Source: Pedobacter sp. ok626 (GTDB lineage: Bacteria > Bacteroidota > Bacteroidia > Sphingobacteriales > Sphingobacteriaceae). Taken from it: DNA of 64,000 nucleotides. The notes beneath the pieces are model-generated. The model did not search any database. It worked only from the letters and a program-made list of their open reading frames with translations, and had not been told where the DNA came from. Positions 15,942 to 24,852 of the stretch are shown piece after piece. Each line of letters starts with the position of its first letter. Position 1 is the stretch's first letter. The translations under genes and the position numbers were made by a program. The stretch covers positions 453,832 to 517,831 of the forward strand of contig NZ_FNEX01000002.1 in NCBI RefSeq assembly GCF_900100435.1. The letters are read 5' to 3'.

Positions 15942-17384
15942 TTATGTTTTTGCTTTGTCGTAAACATTCCCGCTTTCTTTTGCATTGCTTGTCGTTTCTA
16001 AAACAATCACAAAAGGCTGGTCTCCAGCATATTTTTTAAGGTGAATAAAATATTCGTTGGTATGAATCTCTTCTGTGGTTAAACTTTGTGTAGGCTGAGC
16101 TAGTGTGTATGCCTTAGTAATGCCCATTTTTGCAGGTAATTTTACACGGTAAGCTCCCGAAATTGGGGTATTGAATACAACCATGTATAGTTTATTGCTT
16201 CCTGTTTTTTTAGTGAAATACCCCCAATCCTGTTTTTCCAATCCGGCATACTGACAGTTGTAAATGGCTTCGTTGTTGATTTTCATCCAGTTACCGATTT
16301 GGGTTGCTAATTGCTTTTCTTCTTTTCTAATTGCCCCATCGCCCTGTGGACCAAAGTTCAGCACGAAGTTTCCACCAAGAGAAACTGATTTAGCAGTCAT
16401 TTCAATCAATTCATTCGCGGTTTTAATGTGGCCTTTCCAGGCTTTGTTATACCCCCATTGATTTTCTGGAACAGTCATTACACAATCCCAATCGTTGCCA
16501 TGCACGTCTTCTATTTTGTTAGGTAATTTACGTTCCCAACCTTGTTCGTAGTCGCCCATTAACACGTTATTCGAGTCGAAGTGACGCTTACCGTTTTCAT
16601 CTGCACGGAAACGACTTCCGATGATGAGTCCTGGTCTAAGTTTGCGCATTTCTGTTTCCAGTTCATCTGCAAATTCGGCTTGTTTTACCCAGGATTTGTC
16701 CCAGGTACCATCAAACCATAAGCCTTTAGCAGTTGGGTACATGGTAAGCAGTTCTATCAGCTGGTTGCGGGTAAACTGTTTAAAGCCTTCAAAGGCAATG
16801 CTATCCTCTTTGGTTTTGATGTCATAACGCCATCCTGGATGGTTCCAATCCATTACAGAAAAATAAAGAATTACATCTATCCCAGCTTTATCATAAGCAT
16901 CAACCAAAGGTTTCATGATGTCTTTTTTCCATGGGGAATTGGCAATGGTGTATGAAGTATACTTACTTGGCCATAAGCAGAAGCCATCATGGTGTTTAGT
17001 GGTGATGGTTACATATTTTGCGCCCATTTGCTTGGCAGTTGCGGCCCATTCTTCTGCGTTAAAATTTACAGGATTGAACTTGTAAATCAACGAATCGTAA
17101 GTAGATTTCGGGATACCATTCCATGAACGAATCCATTCGGCAGCACCGTTGTATTGTTTCCCATTCCACTCTCCCCCAGGGATTGCATATAGACCCCAGT
17201 GAATGAATTGCCCTAAACCATAGCCACGCCATTTTTGCATTACCTCATCGGTCCGTTTGCCAATACGGTGACTGCCGTGTTTTAGCTCAATTTTAGTTCC
17301 GGGAGCAATGGATCCCTGCGCCTGCACATCGCTAAACCATAGCCCTGCGCCTATTAATGTTAATGTGAGTAATATCCTTTTCAT
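15942..17384 (-). CDS. Glycoside hydrolase family 29 alpha-L-fucosidase
   Basis: A 480-residue secreted enzyme that removes alpha-linked L-fucose. After a signal peptide (about 1-22, ending DVQAQG) it shows FIHWGLYAIPGGEW (60-73), TTKHHDGFCLW (128-138) and GLWFDGTWDK (221-230). By family homology Asp225 is the catalytic nucleophile. The acid/base residue is not conserved in the family and I cannot assign it. The start codon overlaps the stop of a 46-residue upstream frame by one base (TAATG), indicating coupled translation. Confidence 0.92.
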   Translation of the reverse strand: MKRILLTLTLIGAGLWFSDVQAQGSIAPGTKIELKHGSHRIGKRTDEVMQKWRGYGLGQFIHWGLYAIPGGEWNGKQYNGAAEWIRSWNGIPKSTYDSLIYKFNPVNFNAEEWAATAKQMGAKYVTITTKHHDGFCLWPSKYTSYTIANSPWKKDIMKPLVDAYDKAGIDVILYFSVMDWNHPGWRYDIKTKEDSIAFEGFKQFTRNQLIELLTMYPTAKGLWFDGTWDKSWVKQAEFADELETEMRKLRPGLIIGSRFRADENGKRHFDSNNVLMGDYEQGWERKLPNKIEDVHGNDWDCVMTVPENQWGYNKAWKGHIKTANELIEMTAKSVSLGGNFVLNFGPQGDGAIRKEEKQLATQIGNWMKINNEAIYNCQYAGLEKQDWGYFTKKTGSNKLYMVVFNTPISGAYRVKLPAKMGITKAYTLAQPTQSLTTEEIHTNEYFIHLKKYAGDQPFVIVLETTSNAKESGNVYDKAKT

Positions 17385-17524
17385 TATTGATTCCCGATTT
17401 TATAATAGTTCCTGACCACAGCTTTTCTTTTTATTGATTCTGTTTTATCCGTTATACTTAAAGCCAGAATCAATAAAGCATCTACAACAGCCAGAAGGAA
17501 AATGTAGTATTGGTAGGGTTCCAT
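17384..17524 (-). CDS. 46-residue putative membrane peptide, coupled to GH29
   Basis: An open frame beginning MEPYQYYIFLLAVV at 17524 and ending KIGNQ. Residues 6-24 are strongly hydrophobic (one transmembrane helix) and the C-terminus is basic (KRKAVVRNYYK), predicting an N-out, C-in single-pass protein. Its stop overlaps the fucosidase ATG in TAATG, the same arrangement as nuoB/nuoC in this window, which supports real translation. No homologue is known to me. It could be a functional small protein or only a ribosome-delivery frame for GH29. It begins 48 bp after the NHL gene, following a perfect hairpin. Confidence 0.55.
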   Translation of the reverse strand: MEPYQYYIFLLAVVDALLILALSITDKTESIKRKAVVRNYYKIGNQ

Positions 17525-17538
17525 ATTCTTAAGTTTAA

Positions 17539-17562
17539 GCAGGCATGTACTTACATGCCTGC
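17539..17562 (-). terminator. Perfect 11-bp hairpin between binding and enzyme genes of the locus
   Basis: GCAGGCATGTA (17539-17549) and TACATGCCTGC (17552-17562) are exact reverse complements with two bases between. It lies 10 bp beyond the NHL-protein stop. The downstream T-run is weak (TTAAACTT), so partial termination or 3'-end protection that sets lower expression of the GH genes is more likely than a full stop. Confidence 0.5.
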
Positions 17563-17572
17563 GAGTGTTTGA

Positions 17573-19819
17573 CTATTTCATTATTCTTATGCTATTATTT
17601 CCCTGGTCAGCGATAATAAATGCTCCGGTATAGGTATTGTATTTGATGCCCCATGGATTTGTAAAACGGGCGGATGCCGCAGCGCCGTCTGCATTTCCAG
17701 GTGTACCGGTAACAACTGCATTGTTGTTTCCCACAACTGAGGTCTCAGAACCAGCCACGTAGCTAAAAGTAGAAGCTCCGTTCTGTCCGCTAGCTACTTC
17801 TGATGCTAACTGAGAGATCATATGTGCCTGATCATTTGAGATAAATATCTTTCCTGCCTGGCTTATGAACAAACCTGACGGGTTGTTAAAGTTCGGCGCA
17901 ATATTACCTCTTAATCCAGTCCTTACACTCGGTGAAGTATTTGTAGTAAATTTGATCAGCTGACTTCCCGTTGATTCAAAGGTATTACCGAATGCACCCA
18001 CGTATAACAATGTTTTCGCAGGGTTTAAGGCAACTGCAACAGGATTATAAACAACACTTGAAGATAATGTAGTGACAGCATTACCAGCAGTTAACGCAAT
18101 CTTTCGGATCCTGTTGTTTGCATAGTCCGCAACATATAAAAAGCCCTGAGTTTCATCTAGCGCAAGTCCTGCAGGTCTGTTAAACGTCGCCGCAGTTCCG
18201 TTTCCATCAGCAGTACCTGTAGCACCGGATCCTGCGATAGTGGTAACTGTAGCAACCATAGTTGAGGGGTTAATGCTGATCTTCCTGATTTTGTGTCCAC
18301 TGTTATCTGAAGCATACAGTGTAGTTCCGGCATCATCCAAGGCAAGTCCCCAAGGCTTATTAAAGCTTGCACCTGTACCTGCGCCATCTGTCGTGCCGGC
18401 TGTACCGCTTCCTGCAAGAACAGTGGTATTCCCGGTTCGGCTCACCCGTACAATTCTATTGTTATTCTGATCGCAGATGTAAATGTTGCCACGCTTGTCA
18501 GGTACAACATCTGTTGGACTGGCAAGTGATATGGTATTATTCAGTTTAAGCGTAGTTATCTGTAAATCTGCAAGCGTAGGTTCAGCATATTTCGCAGTAC
18601 CTGAAGTTAATGACAGATTTACATTTTTCGCTGCAGAACCAATATTCTGCGCGATCACAGTTTTATCCGAAAAGTATGGATCGCCGACCACTTCAAACTG
18701 CATTTCCCCTGAGAAAGGAACACTTACTTTTAATTTACCATCTTCGTCTGTTGCCGAAGTGGTTATTGCTGTAAATACAGTTTGGCCTGTCCGCTTATAG
18801 CTTACTTTAACGTTAATGCCTGGCAGAATCTGCGAATTACTTTGATCAAGTACGCTGACTTCAACCTGAGCAGTGGGGGTCAACGCCTTTGAGAGCAGTG
18901 TAACTGTTCTGTTTCTTTCATAGGCCATTCTGCTTATGACCTCAGCGGACAAATTATAAAGGTCGTCTGCCGTATAAATCCTCACTTCTCCGGAGTATGG
19001 TGCATTGAGGACCAGCTTTCCATCTTTATCAGTAGTTCCCGTAAGTCCAATATCTTTAAACGCCACCTCTCCTGTTAGCTTCTGTTGTATAGCTATACTT
19101 ACATTTGCCAGAGGCGCGCTGTTATCCTTATCTAATACGGTAATTTCTACTGGCACAGTCAAAGGTTTCAATTCCGCTTTTAATACAAGCTTTTCACCTC
19201 TCACATTTTTGAGATTGGTTTTAAGAGTATCTGGGAAATACTTAATGGTATCCCCAACGACTACACGTACCTCATTCGGATATGGAAGAGATACAATGAG
19301 CTTACCTGATGCATCGGCATTTTCCGATCCGGTGGATAGGTAAACAGTCTGCCCGGGTGCACGACTGCCTATTGCCAGAGCAAAACCAGGCAAGGCGACA
19401 TTTGCTTTGTCAGTCACCGTAATATCAAGCGGTGCCATCCCAAATTTTGGGGTAGTATGTAAGGTTACTTTCCCACCACTTTCGGTTGCAAATTCTAACT
19501 CCTGTGCACCGCTATGGTAATAGGTTGTATCAACATCTATTTTTAAATAATTAGGATAAGGAAGCTCCATGATGAGCTGTCCCGAGGCATTGGTACGGAT
19601 TGTATCGATCTGTACGTAATCTCCCTTAGGTGATATTTTGCGACTGACAATAACTTTAACTCCCGCTACGGGCAACTGATCGTCGTCGTTAACCACAGAA
19701 ACACTGAGCGCCGCTTTTAAAACCGGAACGACTTCCATGGAGTCTGTAGCCAGCTTTTTACAGGCCAGAACCACTACAAGTAGCAATAACAGCTGAAATG
19801 ATTTATATATTTTTTTCAT
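17573..19819 (-). CDS. Surface lipoprotein with four tandem Ig-like repeats and an NHL propeller
   Basis: A 748-residue predicted lipoprotein (lipobox ending at Cys20, VVVLACKK). Residues about 35-410 hold four repeats of roughly 95 residues, each with a VxVxDxxN...LPGxxV start and a DxxGKLxVxxPYxxEVRxxV centre, resembling carboxypeptidase-regulatory/CnaB-like beta-sandwiches. From about 415 to the end is an NHL/SMP-30-like beta-propeller with repeats such as GNIYICDQNNNRIVRV and LYVADYANNRIRKIAL, ending FIIADQGNNSIRIMK. The design is a stalk carrying a propeller away from the membrane, probably for glycan or protein binding. It belongs to the long SusC/SusD operon, 9 bp after the second LamG protein. 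No catalytic residues are recognised. Confidence 0.82.
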   Translation of the reverse strand: MKKIYKSFQLLLLLVVVLACKKLATDSMEVVPVLKAALSVSVVNDDDQLPVAGVKVIVSRKISPKGDYVQIDTIRTNASGQLIMELPYPNYLKIDVDTTYYHSGAQELEFATESGGKVTLHTTPKFGMAPLDITVTDKANVALPGFALAIGSRAPGQTVYLSTGSENADASGKLIVSLPYPNEVRVVVGDTIKYFPDTLKTNLKNVRGEKLVLKAELKPLTVPVEITVLDKDNSAPLANVSIAIQQKLTGEVAFKDIGLTGTTDKDGKLVLNAPYSGEVRIYTADDLYNLSAEVISRMAYERNRTVTLLSKALTPTAQVEVSVLDQSNSQILPGINVKVSYKRTGQTVFTAITTSATDEDGKLKVSVPFSGEMQFEVVGDPYFSDKTVIAQNIGSAAKNVNLSLTSGTAKYAEPTLADLQITTLKLNNTISLASPTDVVPDKRGNIYICDQNNNRIVRVSRTGNTTVLAGSGTAGTTDGAGTGASFNKPWGLALDDAGTTLYASDNSGHKIRKISINPSTMVATVTTIAGSGATGTADGNGTAATFNRPAGLALDETQGFLYVADYANNRIRKIALTAGNAVTTLSSSVVYNPVAVALNPAKTLLYVGAFGNTFESTGSQLIKFTTNTSPSVRTGLRGNIAPNFNNPSGLFISQAGKIFISNDQAHMISQLASEVASGQNGASTFSYVAGSETSVVGNNNAVVTGTPGNADGAAASARFTNPWGIKYNTYTGAFIIADQGNNSIRIMK

Positions 19820-19828
19820 ATTGAAACG

Positions 19829-21583
19829 CTATTTAATGAACTCAGATTCGTAAGTGGATAGGAAAACTTTACCATCAAGCTTCCATCGGTCTTCTATGGT
19901 AACACCATACCAGTAATATAACTGGGCGGCGATGTCTGTATTTCTCAAGGCGAATTGGCCGGGAAGAATTGGTACTGGTGTACCGCAGGTTGGTTTCTCC
20001 AGGAAATCCCAGATGTAATTACCCGTTAACTCCATATCTTTCCCTTCAGCCAGCGGACTATAATTTTTAAAATGAGATAGCCCATCGTTACATGGCCAGT
20101 ACCCGATAAGATTGGCATAATATGGATCGGATGAATTGACCACATCAGCACATGCATCTTCCAGAATTTTGCTTTCCGGTAACGCCGTGTTCCAGATACG
20201 AATGTTCGAAATGGCTTGGTTGGTATTGTTACCAAAGCCAGTTTTCCAGCCTGCAAAAAGATCTGCTGGAGCAGTGATATCCTCGCCTGTAATTTCCAAA
20301 GGTGCTGAAGCTTTTACACCGTCCTGAAAAAGGACAACGAAACGCTTGCTTCCCTCCATATAAACTCTAGCCGCCAGTGTATACCATTTGTTAATCACCA
20401 TTGCAGGAACTGCTCTCAGATCAGCCGTATTTACAGCTTTAGCTGTACCTCCTGTAGCCCTTCTGATTCCAAATCTCCAGGTACCATTTGAACCATTGTG
20501 TATGAACCACCATCCCGGATTGCTGTTTGCAGGACTATTAGATTTAAAGAATATGGTAGAATTCTGAGTTCCAAAAGCCTGAATTCTTAATCTGAATTCT
20601 AACGTATATCCTCCGGTTAAACCAAGATCATATAAAGCGGCATTTGCTAGTGGCAGTTTAGCGGTTATTCCGCTTTCTGTAAACTTCACCCCATCCAGCG
20701 CTACCGGAGGAACGATTTCCTGAGACTTGAAGCTGGGATTGTAGTACAAGGTCAGCACATTTCTCTCCCGTTCCCGGTTAGCGATATCACCAAAGCTTTT
20801 ACCTGTACCTCCATGGGTAGAGGTCACTACCACAAGCCACTCTTCATCGCCATAAGTTTTTCTACCTTTAATTACGTCAAGCAATTCACCAATGTAGCCG
20901 TCTGTTTTTAATATCGCATCTTTATATTCAGGAACATTTGCGGAGAACCCGAAGCTTTGACCTGCCTTGTTCACCTCATTAAAGTTAACAATGACAAGAT
21001 CGTCACTTACCGACTTCAGTTTAACAATAGCCGTGTCTTTCGCGGCAAGATCATTTGATACGGCGATAGACTGGTCTGCATAAATCATTAATTTATTATC
21101 CAGTTGAGTCCATGGTGTAATCGCCGAAGTACGGCGGATTTTGCCTGAGGCCTGCAGCCTTTCGATCAGTGTTGGCCAGGAAGTGGCAGCGTCATGTTCA
21201 TGACCATCATCGTTGGGTGGTACATCAAATGAATCATCTATGATACCGTGTTTACCAACACCTACTCCTGTCATGATGTTTTTCCATGTTCCGGCATCAC
21301 TTGGTATAAAATCCGAAAGTGCATTCCAGCTATATTTGCTATTGTTCAGCATTGCCGTCAGTTTTGGTGGAGCTATCGCTTTAACCTCTGCACCTGTGGC
21401 TCCATCAATGACAACAAGTAAAACTTTTCTTCTTTTTTTCGATGCGTCCTGTGGCTCTTCATTCACGTAGGGCGGATCAAAATACTTTTTACAACCTTGC
21501 AGACAGAACAGCACTACTACCATTGCAATGGTAGCCACAATTAAAGTGTTCAGTCTGTTGGTAGAGTTTTTTATATTTTTCAT
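19829..21583 (-). CDS. Phosphatase-fold/LamG lipoprotein (DUF4983 type), probably inactive
   Basis: A 584-residue lipoprotein (lipobox ending at Cys31). Residues about 52-290 resemble the alkaline phosphatase/nucleotide pyrophosphatase fold: VVIDGATGAE with Asp60 and DAGTWKNIMTGVG with Thr99 at the nucleophile position. Other metal ligands look lost: the usual DxxxH loop reads N205-KAG-Q209, and the usual DH pair is Thr256-His257 (TSTHGG). Residues about 310-490 form a LamG-like jelly-roll (YTLEFRLRIQ, NPGWWFIHN, WYTLAARVYMEGSKRFVV), followed by a DUF4983-like tail. A sugar-binding surface role is more likely than hydrolysis. It is a paralogue of the protein at 23076-24800, with the M60 peptidase gene between them. 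Confidence 0.8.
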   Translation of the reverse strand: MKNIKNSTNRLNTLIVATIAMVVVLFCLQGCKKYFDPPYVNEEPQDASKKRRKVLLVVIDGATGAEVKAIAPPKLTAMLNNSKYSWNALSDFIPSDAGTWKNIMTGVGVGKHGIIDDSFDVPPNDDGHEHDAATSWPTLIERLQASGKIRRTSAITPWTQLDNKLMIYADQSIAVSNDLAAKDTAIVKLKSVSDDLVIVNFNEVNKAGQSFGFSANVPEYKDAILKTDGYIGELLDVIKGRKTYGDEEWLVVVTSTHGGTGKSFGDIANRERERNVLTLYYNPSFKSQEIVPPVALDGVKFTESGITAKLPLANAALYDLGLTGGYTLEFRLRIQAFGTQNSTIFFKSNSPANSNPGWWFIHNGSNGTWRFGIRRATGGTAKAVNTADLRAVPAMVINKWYTLAARVYMEGSKRFVVLFQDGVKASAPLEITGEDITAPADLFAGWKTGFGNNTNQAISNIRIWNTALPESKILEDACADVVNSSDPYYANLIGYWPCNDGLSHFKNYSPLAEGKDMELTGNYIWDFLEKPTCGTPVPILPGQFALRNTDIAAQLYYWYGVTIEDRWKLDGKVFLSTYESEFIK

Positions 21584-21605
21584 GACTATGAATTTATATA
21601 CGCGT

Positions 21606-23063
21606 TTATTTACTTGGATCGAACAACCATACCTGCTCGGTTAATAATGGAAATTTCGCGGCAATCTTATTTTTTGAAACACTGCTCACATATAGTCCCC
21701 ACTGCTTCATAAAAGGTTCCATATCTTTTTTGGTCCATTCCGAAAGGCGCTCGTAAAAAAAGTCCTTTTTATCCTGATCGTTTCCGGCTCCAAACCTTGC
21801 CATACGGGCTTCTGTACAGAGGTAAGTCATAAAATCATACCCATATTTTTCAAACACCTGAATAAAGAACCCCATGCGGGCGTCATTACTGGCACTACTA
21901 AATAGTTTTGTATTTCCTCCTGTATTCGTAGCTGATGCAAAAGCAATTGCTGCAGGCATAGCACGATAAAGGTTGCTGTGCTTATATCCATGTCTGTTGG
22001 TGATTTTTAACGAAAAGAGGTTGTTCGACACTTCCCCTAAATCCGACCAACTCCAGGTTGATCCCATTTGCATATTGTGCCCAATCTCGTGATAAGTCCC
22101 CCAGTTAGAACCAACCACAAGGCTCAGCGTAACCGCCTGCTTATAATAATTTTCATTTGCTGTCGCAACCACAGGATAGCCGGAATGCTGCGCACCCACA
22201 CTTGGCTGAATGTCGTGAACGATTCTCCATGGCAATGTTGGATTTCTGTTTCTTACATCTGCCGTAGTTTCAGACAGCCCATACCATTCCCAGTAACTGT
22301 GCAGAATTTCTTCATCCCAGGCCGTCATCAAAGCTGTAGGACTTTCTATAGGAAACTTAACCAGCTTTTCTGTTGGAAGTGTAAAAATCATGCGTTTGCT
22401 GCGCAGTTCAAACCAGGGTACTTTTGTTTTCGCAACCATGGCCTTCCATTCCGCATCTGTTGTTTCACCCAATACAAAATCAGGTGACTTAACCGCCCCG
22501 CTAAAAAACAGGTCTACCTTACGACCAAGTGGCCTGTCGGGAATAATAAAAATTGTACCCCCAAAAAGGTTCCGTACATAATTTATACCTGGGAATAACT
22601 GCAGCCGGGTATAAATTATTGGTGCCCTTTGCAATGGTGATAAACCCGTAAGATTATCATCATGTGCCCCAACCTGTACCGCCAGTCCGTAAGTATCAGC
22701 CGGCACTTTGATGGTGACGAGCTCTCCGGGGGCCGCGTACGTTCCGGTACTAAACCAACCTTGCGGAACCACACTGATCCTCAGGTCACTTGATCTAACC
22801 TGGATATAGTCAAGATCCAATGTCACCTTATAATCCTTAAGTCTGGGCTCTTCAACGCCTACCATGCCGGGAAAAACCCTGGCGGCATTAAACTGCGACT
22901 TATCAACTTTAGACATCGATGTGTCTAATACCAAATCAAATGTATCTTTGGGGTGATTTCCATCAGTCGTACCATCAGGATACATCACTCCATAATTTTT
23001 TGTACAGCCCACTACCAGGGCAATCAGGGCTAAAGCAATTGTGCTGTTAACTATCTTCTTCAT
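21606..23063 (-). CDS. M60-family (enhancin/mucinase-like) zinc metallopeptidase lipoprotein
   Basis: A 485-residue lipoprotein (lipobox LVVGC, Cys20). The gluzincin signature HEIGH is at 325-329 with the third ligand candidate Glu344 (DLGEVSN), fitting HExxHx(8-28)E of M60. The middle region SSDLRISVVPQGWFSTGTYAAPGE matches the M60 N-terminal part. Characterised M60 enzymes cut O-glycosylated, mucin-like proteins, so the locus may attack a glycoprotein or proteoglycan rather than a plain polysaccharide. Placement between the two LamG/phosphatase-fold paralogues suggests they guide it to glycan. Substrate is inferred. Confidence 0.9.
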   Translation of the reverse strand: MKKIVNSTIALALIALVVGCTKNYGVMYPDGTTDGNHPKDTFDLVLDTSMSKVDKSQFNAARVFPGMVGVEEPRLKDYKVTLDLDYIQVRSSDLRISVVPQGWFSTGTYAAPGELVTIKVPADTYGLAVQVGAHDDNLTGLSPLQRAPIIYTRLQLFPGINYVRNLFGGTIFIIPDRPLGRKVDLFFSGAVKSPDFVLGETTDAEWKAMVAKTKVPWFELRSKRMIFTLPTEKLVKFPIESPTALMTAWDEEILHSYWEWYGLSETTADVRNRNPTLPWRIVHDIQPSVGAQHSGYPVVATANENYYKQAVTLSLVVGSNWGTYHEIGHNMQMGSTWSWSDLGEVSNNLFSLKITNRHGYKHSNLYRAMPAAIAFASATNTGGNTKLFSSASNDARMGFFIQVFEKYGYDFMTYLCTEARMARFGAGNDQDKKDFFYERLSEWTKKDMEPFMKQWGLYVSSVSKNKIAAKFPLLTEQVWLFDPSK

Positions 23064-23075
23064 CTTTGCTCAGGT

Positions 23076-24800
23076 TTAAGGATTAATACTTCTATAGGTA
23101 GGCACCCAGGTTTTACCATCCAGGTTTAAACCCAAAGATTGTATGCCCATCCATCCGAATATGAAACTGGGAATGTCAATACCGTTAGGCATCCGGGTAT
23201 AAATATCATCCGGAAGGTCCGAGCAAAGGTTTTCACTCAATTCATTAAATGGTGTCCAGGAATAGGCTCCCGTTAGTGTAAAGTTTCTTTTACTAGGGCT
23301 ATGATCCATTAACTGGTTTCCTATTCCGTCCATAGATGGCCAGTAGCCAATCAGATTTTTATAATAAACGTCAGTAGGTTTCACGTCCGTTTTACAATAA
23401 TTAGCAGCGATGTAATCATCTGAAAGCGCTGTATTATAAATCCGTACATCAGTAATCAATTTAGATGCATCATTACCGGTTGTATAAGAAGGAGAATAGC
23501 CAATATTTAAGGGAGCTGTGGTTGAAGTACCGTTTGCTGCCTGAGCGACTGTACTGTTTAACACCCCATTTGTAAAGACCTTCATACGCCTGGTAGTTCC
23601 ATCCATATAAAGTTTACCAGTTAAGGTATACCAGGTGTCCAGGTCAAGCGCAGGTCCTGTTGCCGAAGTTCCTGCAAGCTGCATTCTCCAGTTGACAGAA
23701 CCGTTACTCAATATGAATGACCAGCCGGCTGTTGAATTGGCGGTATTGTCAGATTTAGCAATGATTGCCGGATTTAAATCACCTCTTTTCAAAAGCTTCA
23801 TCTTTAACTGAACAGTATATTCTCCGGTAGTCCCAAAATTATAGATTGCAGACTCACTCACAGGGATTGTTCCGAATATGGTTTTTGAGCTATAAACGAT
23901 CGCCTTCCCTTCGTAAGGAACAGCTGCAGCATTTGGCCTTGAGAAGAACTGATAACTAAACCTCGAATTGTATAAAAGCGTAAAGCTGTTTAACAATGGA
24001 TTGCTAAATAAAGAACCGTCATTTTGTGCTGGTGGAATGCTGAAGTTTCCACCTTGATTAGAAGCTACAACAATCAGCCAATTCTCAGCTTCATAGCTTT
24101 TTCTTTGTTTCAACGTATTAACCATTTCGTTGATGTCATCAAAAGTCTGATAAATAGCATCACTATAAGCTTTCACACTTGCATCATAACCATATTGCTT
24201 ACCTGCCCGGTCTACGCCGCTAAACTCGGCAAGTACGACCGTTGCCTTTTCCTCCTTCAATTCATTGATTACCGCATTTTTTACAGCTGCATCATCGTTA
24301 TTAAAACTTAAGTTCACATCTGCATTGCTCACCAGATTTGTACTGAACACCGGGGTCGAAGCAAAAGCAGCTGTACGCAGACTGGCATTTTTATCTTTGA
24401 TGTATTTAAAGAACATGGGATAGTTAGCCAGGTTATTGCCTGAAAAATCAGCTTTAGTCACCTTGTGCTTATTTTTCTTCACGCCCGTTAGCATGTCTGC
24501 CCAGGTAGTGGCGGGCAATCCGCTCTCATCACTTACAGAAGCATAGCTCTGAAGGGAATTGTCTTCCAGATCAGGGACTCTAATCGCCTTTGTCGCATTA
24601 ACACTTGCCCCCCTTGCTCCGTCCACGATGATGTAAAGTACTTTTGGCGCTCTATATCCGGTAAGACTATCTGACTTGGCAGACAAGTCAATTTTATTTT
24701 CAAAATCCTTATTGCAAGACATAAGGGTCAGCAGGCAAAGTACCAGTAAAGGCATGCCAGACACCAGGGTTCTTTTTTTATACAGCCGATTTTTTATCAT
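23076..24800 (-). CDS. Phosphatase-fold/LamG lipoprotein (DUF4983 type), probably inactive, paralogue 2
   Basis: Starting at the ATG at 24800 gives a 574-residue lipoprotein (lipobox LTLMSC, Cys29). The longer open frame to 24971 would run into the upstream gene and has no signal peptide, so it is rejected. The phosphatase-like part has Asp60 (YIIVDGARGA), Thr98/Thr99 (LPATTWADMLTG) and Asp197, but the expected His is Lys201 and the DH pair is replaced by Asn248-Gln249 (ASNQGG). Even the His kept in the paralogue is lost. A LamG-like region follows (about 330-470: YTVQLKMKL, WYTLTGKLYMDGTTRRMKV), then the DUF4983-like end. Probably a surface binding protein. Confidence 0.8.
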   Translation of the reverse strand: MIKNRLYKKRTLVSGMPLLVLCLLTLMSCNKDFENKIDLSAKSDSLTGYRAPKVLYIIVDGARGASVNATKAIRVPDLEDNSLQSYASVSDESGLPATTWADMLTGVKKNKHKVTKADFSGNNLANYPMFFKYIKDKNASLRTAAFASTPVFSTNLVSNADVNLSFNNDDAAVKNAVINELKEEKATVVLAEFSGVDRAGKQYGYDASVKAYSDAIYQTFDDINEMVNTLKQRKSYEAENWLIVVASNQGGNFSIPPAQNDGSLFSNPLLNSFTLLYNSRFSYQFFSRPNAAAVPYEGKAIVYSSKTIFGTIPVSESAIYNFGTTGEYTVQLKMKLLKRGDLNPAIIAKSDNTANSTAGWSFILSNGSVNWRMQLAGTSATGPALDLDTWYTLTGKLYMDGTTRRMKVFTNGVLNSTVAQAANGTSTTAPLNIGYSPSYTTGNDASKLITDVRIYNTALSDDYIAANYCKTDVKPTDVYYKNLIGYWPSMDGIGNQLMDHSPSKRNFTLTGAYSWTPFNELSENLCSDLPDDIYTRMPNGIDIPSFIFGWMGIQSLGLNLDGKTWVPTYRSINP

Positions 24801-24852
24801 TTCTTTATTTGTTAATGTTAACAGATAGGTTCCTATGTTTTGTGATACGCTT

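Noticed and set aside
17573..19819. Long antisense frames inside the NHL/repeat gene
   Set aside because: Several open frames occur on the other strand, but they have no recognisable motifs and mirror the repeat codons of the real gene.
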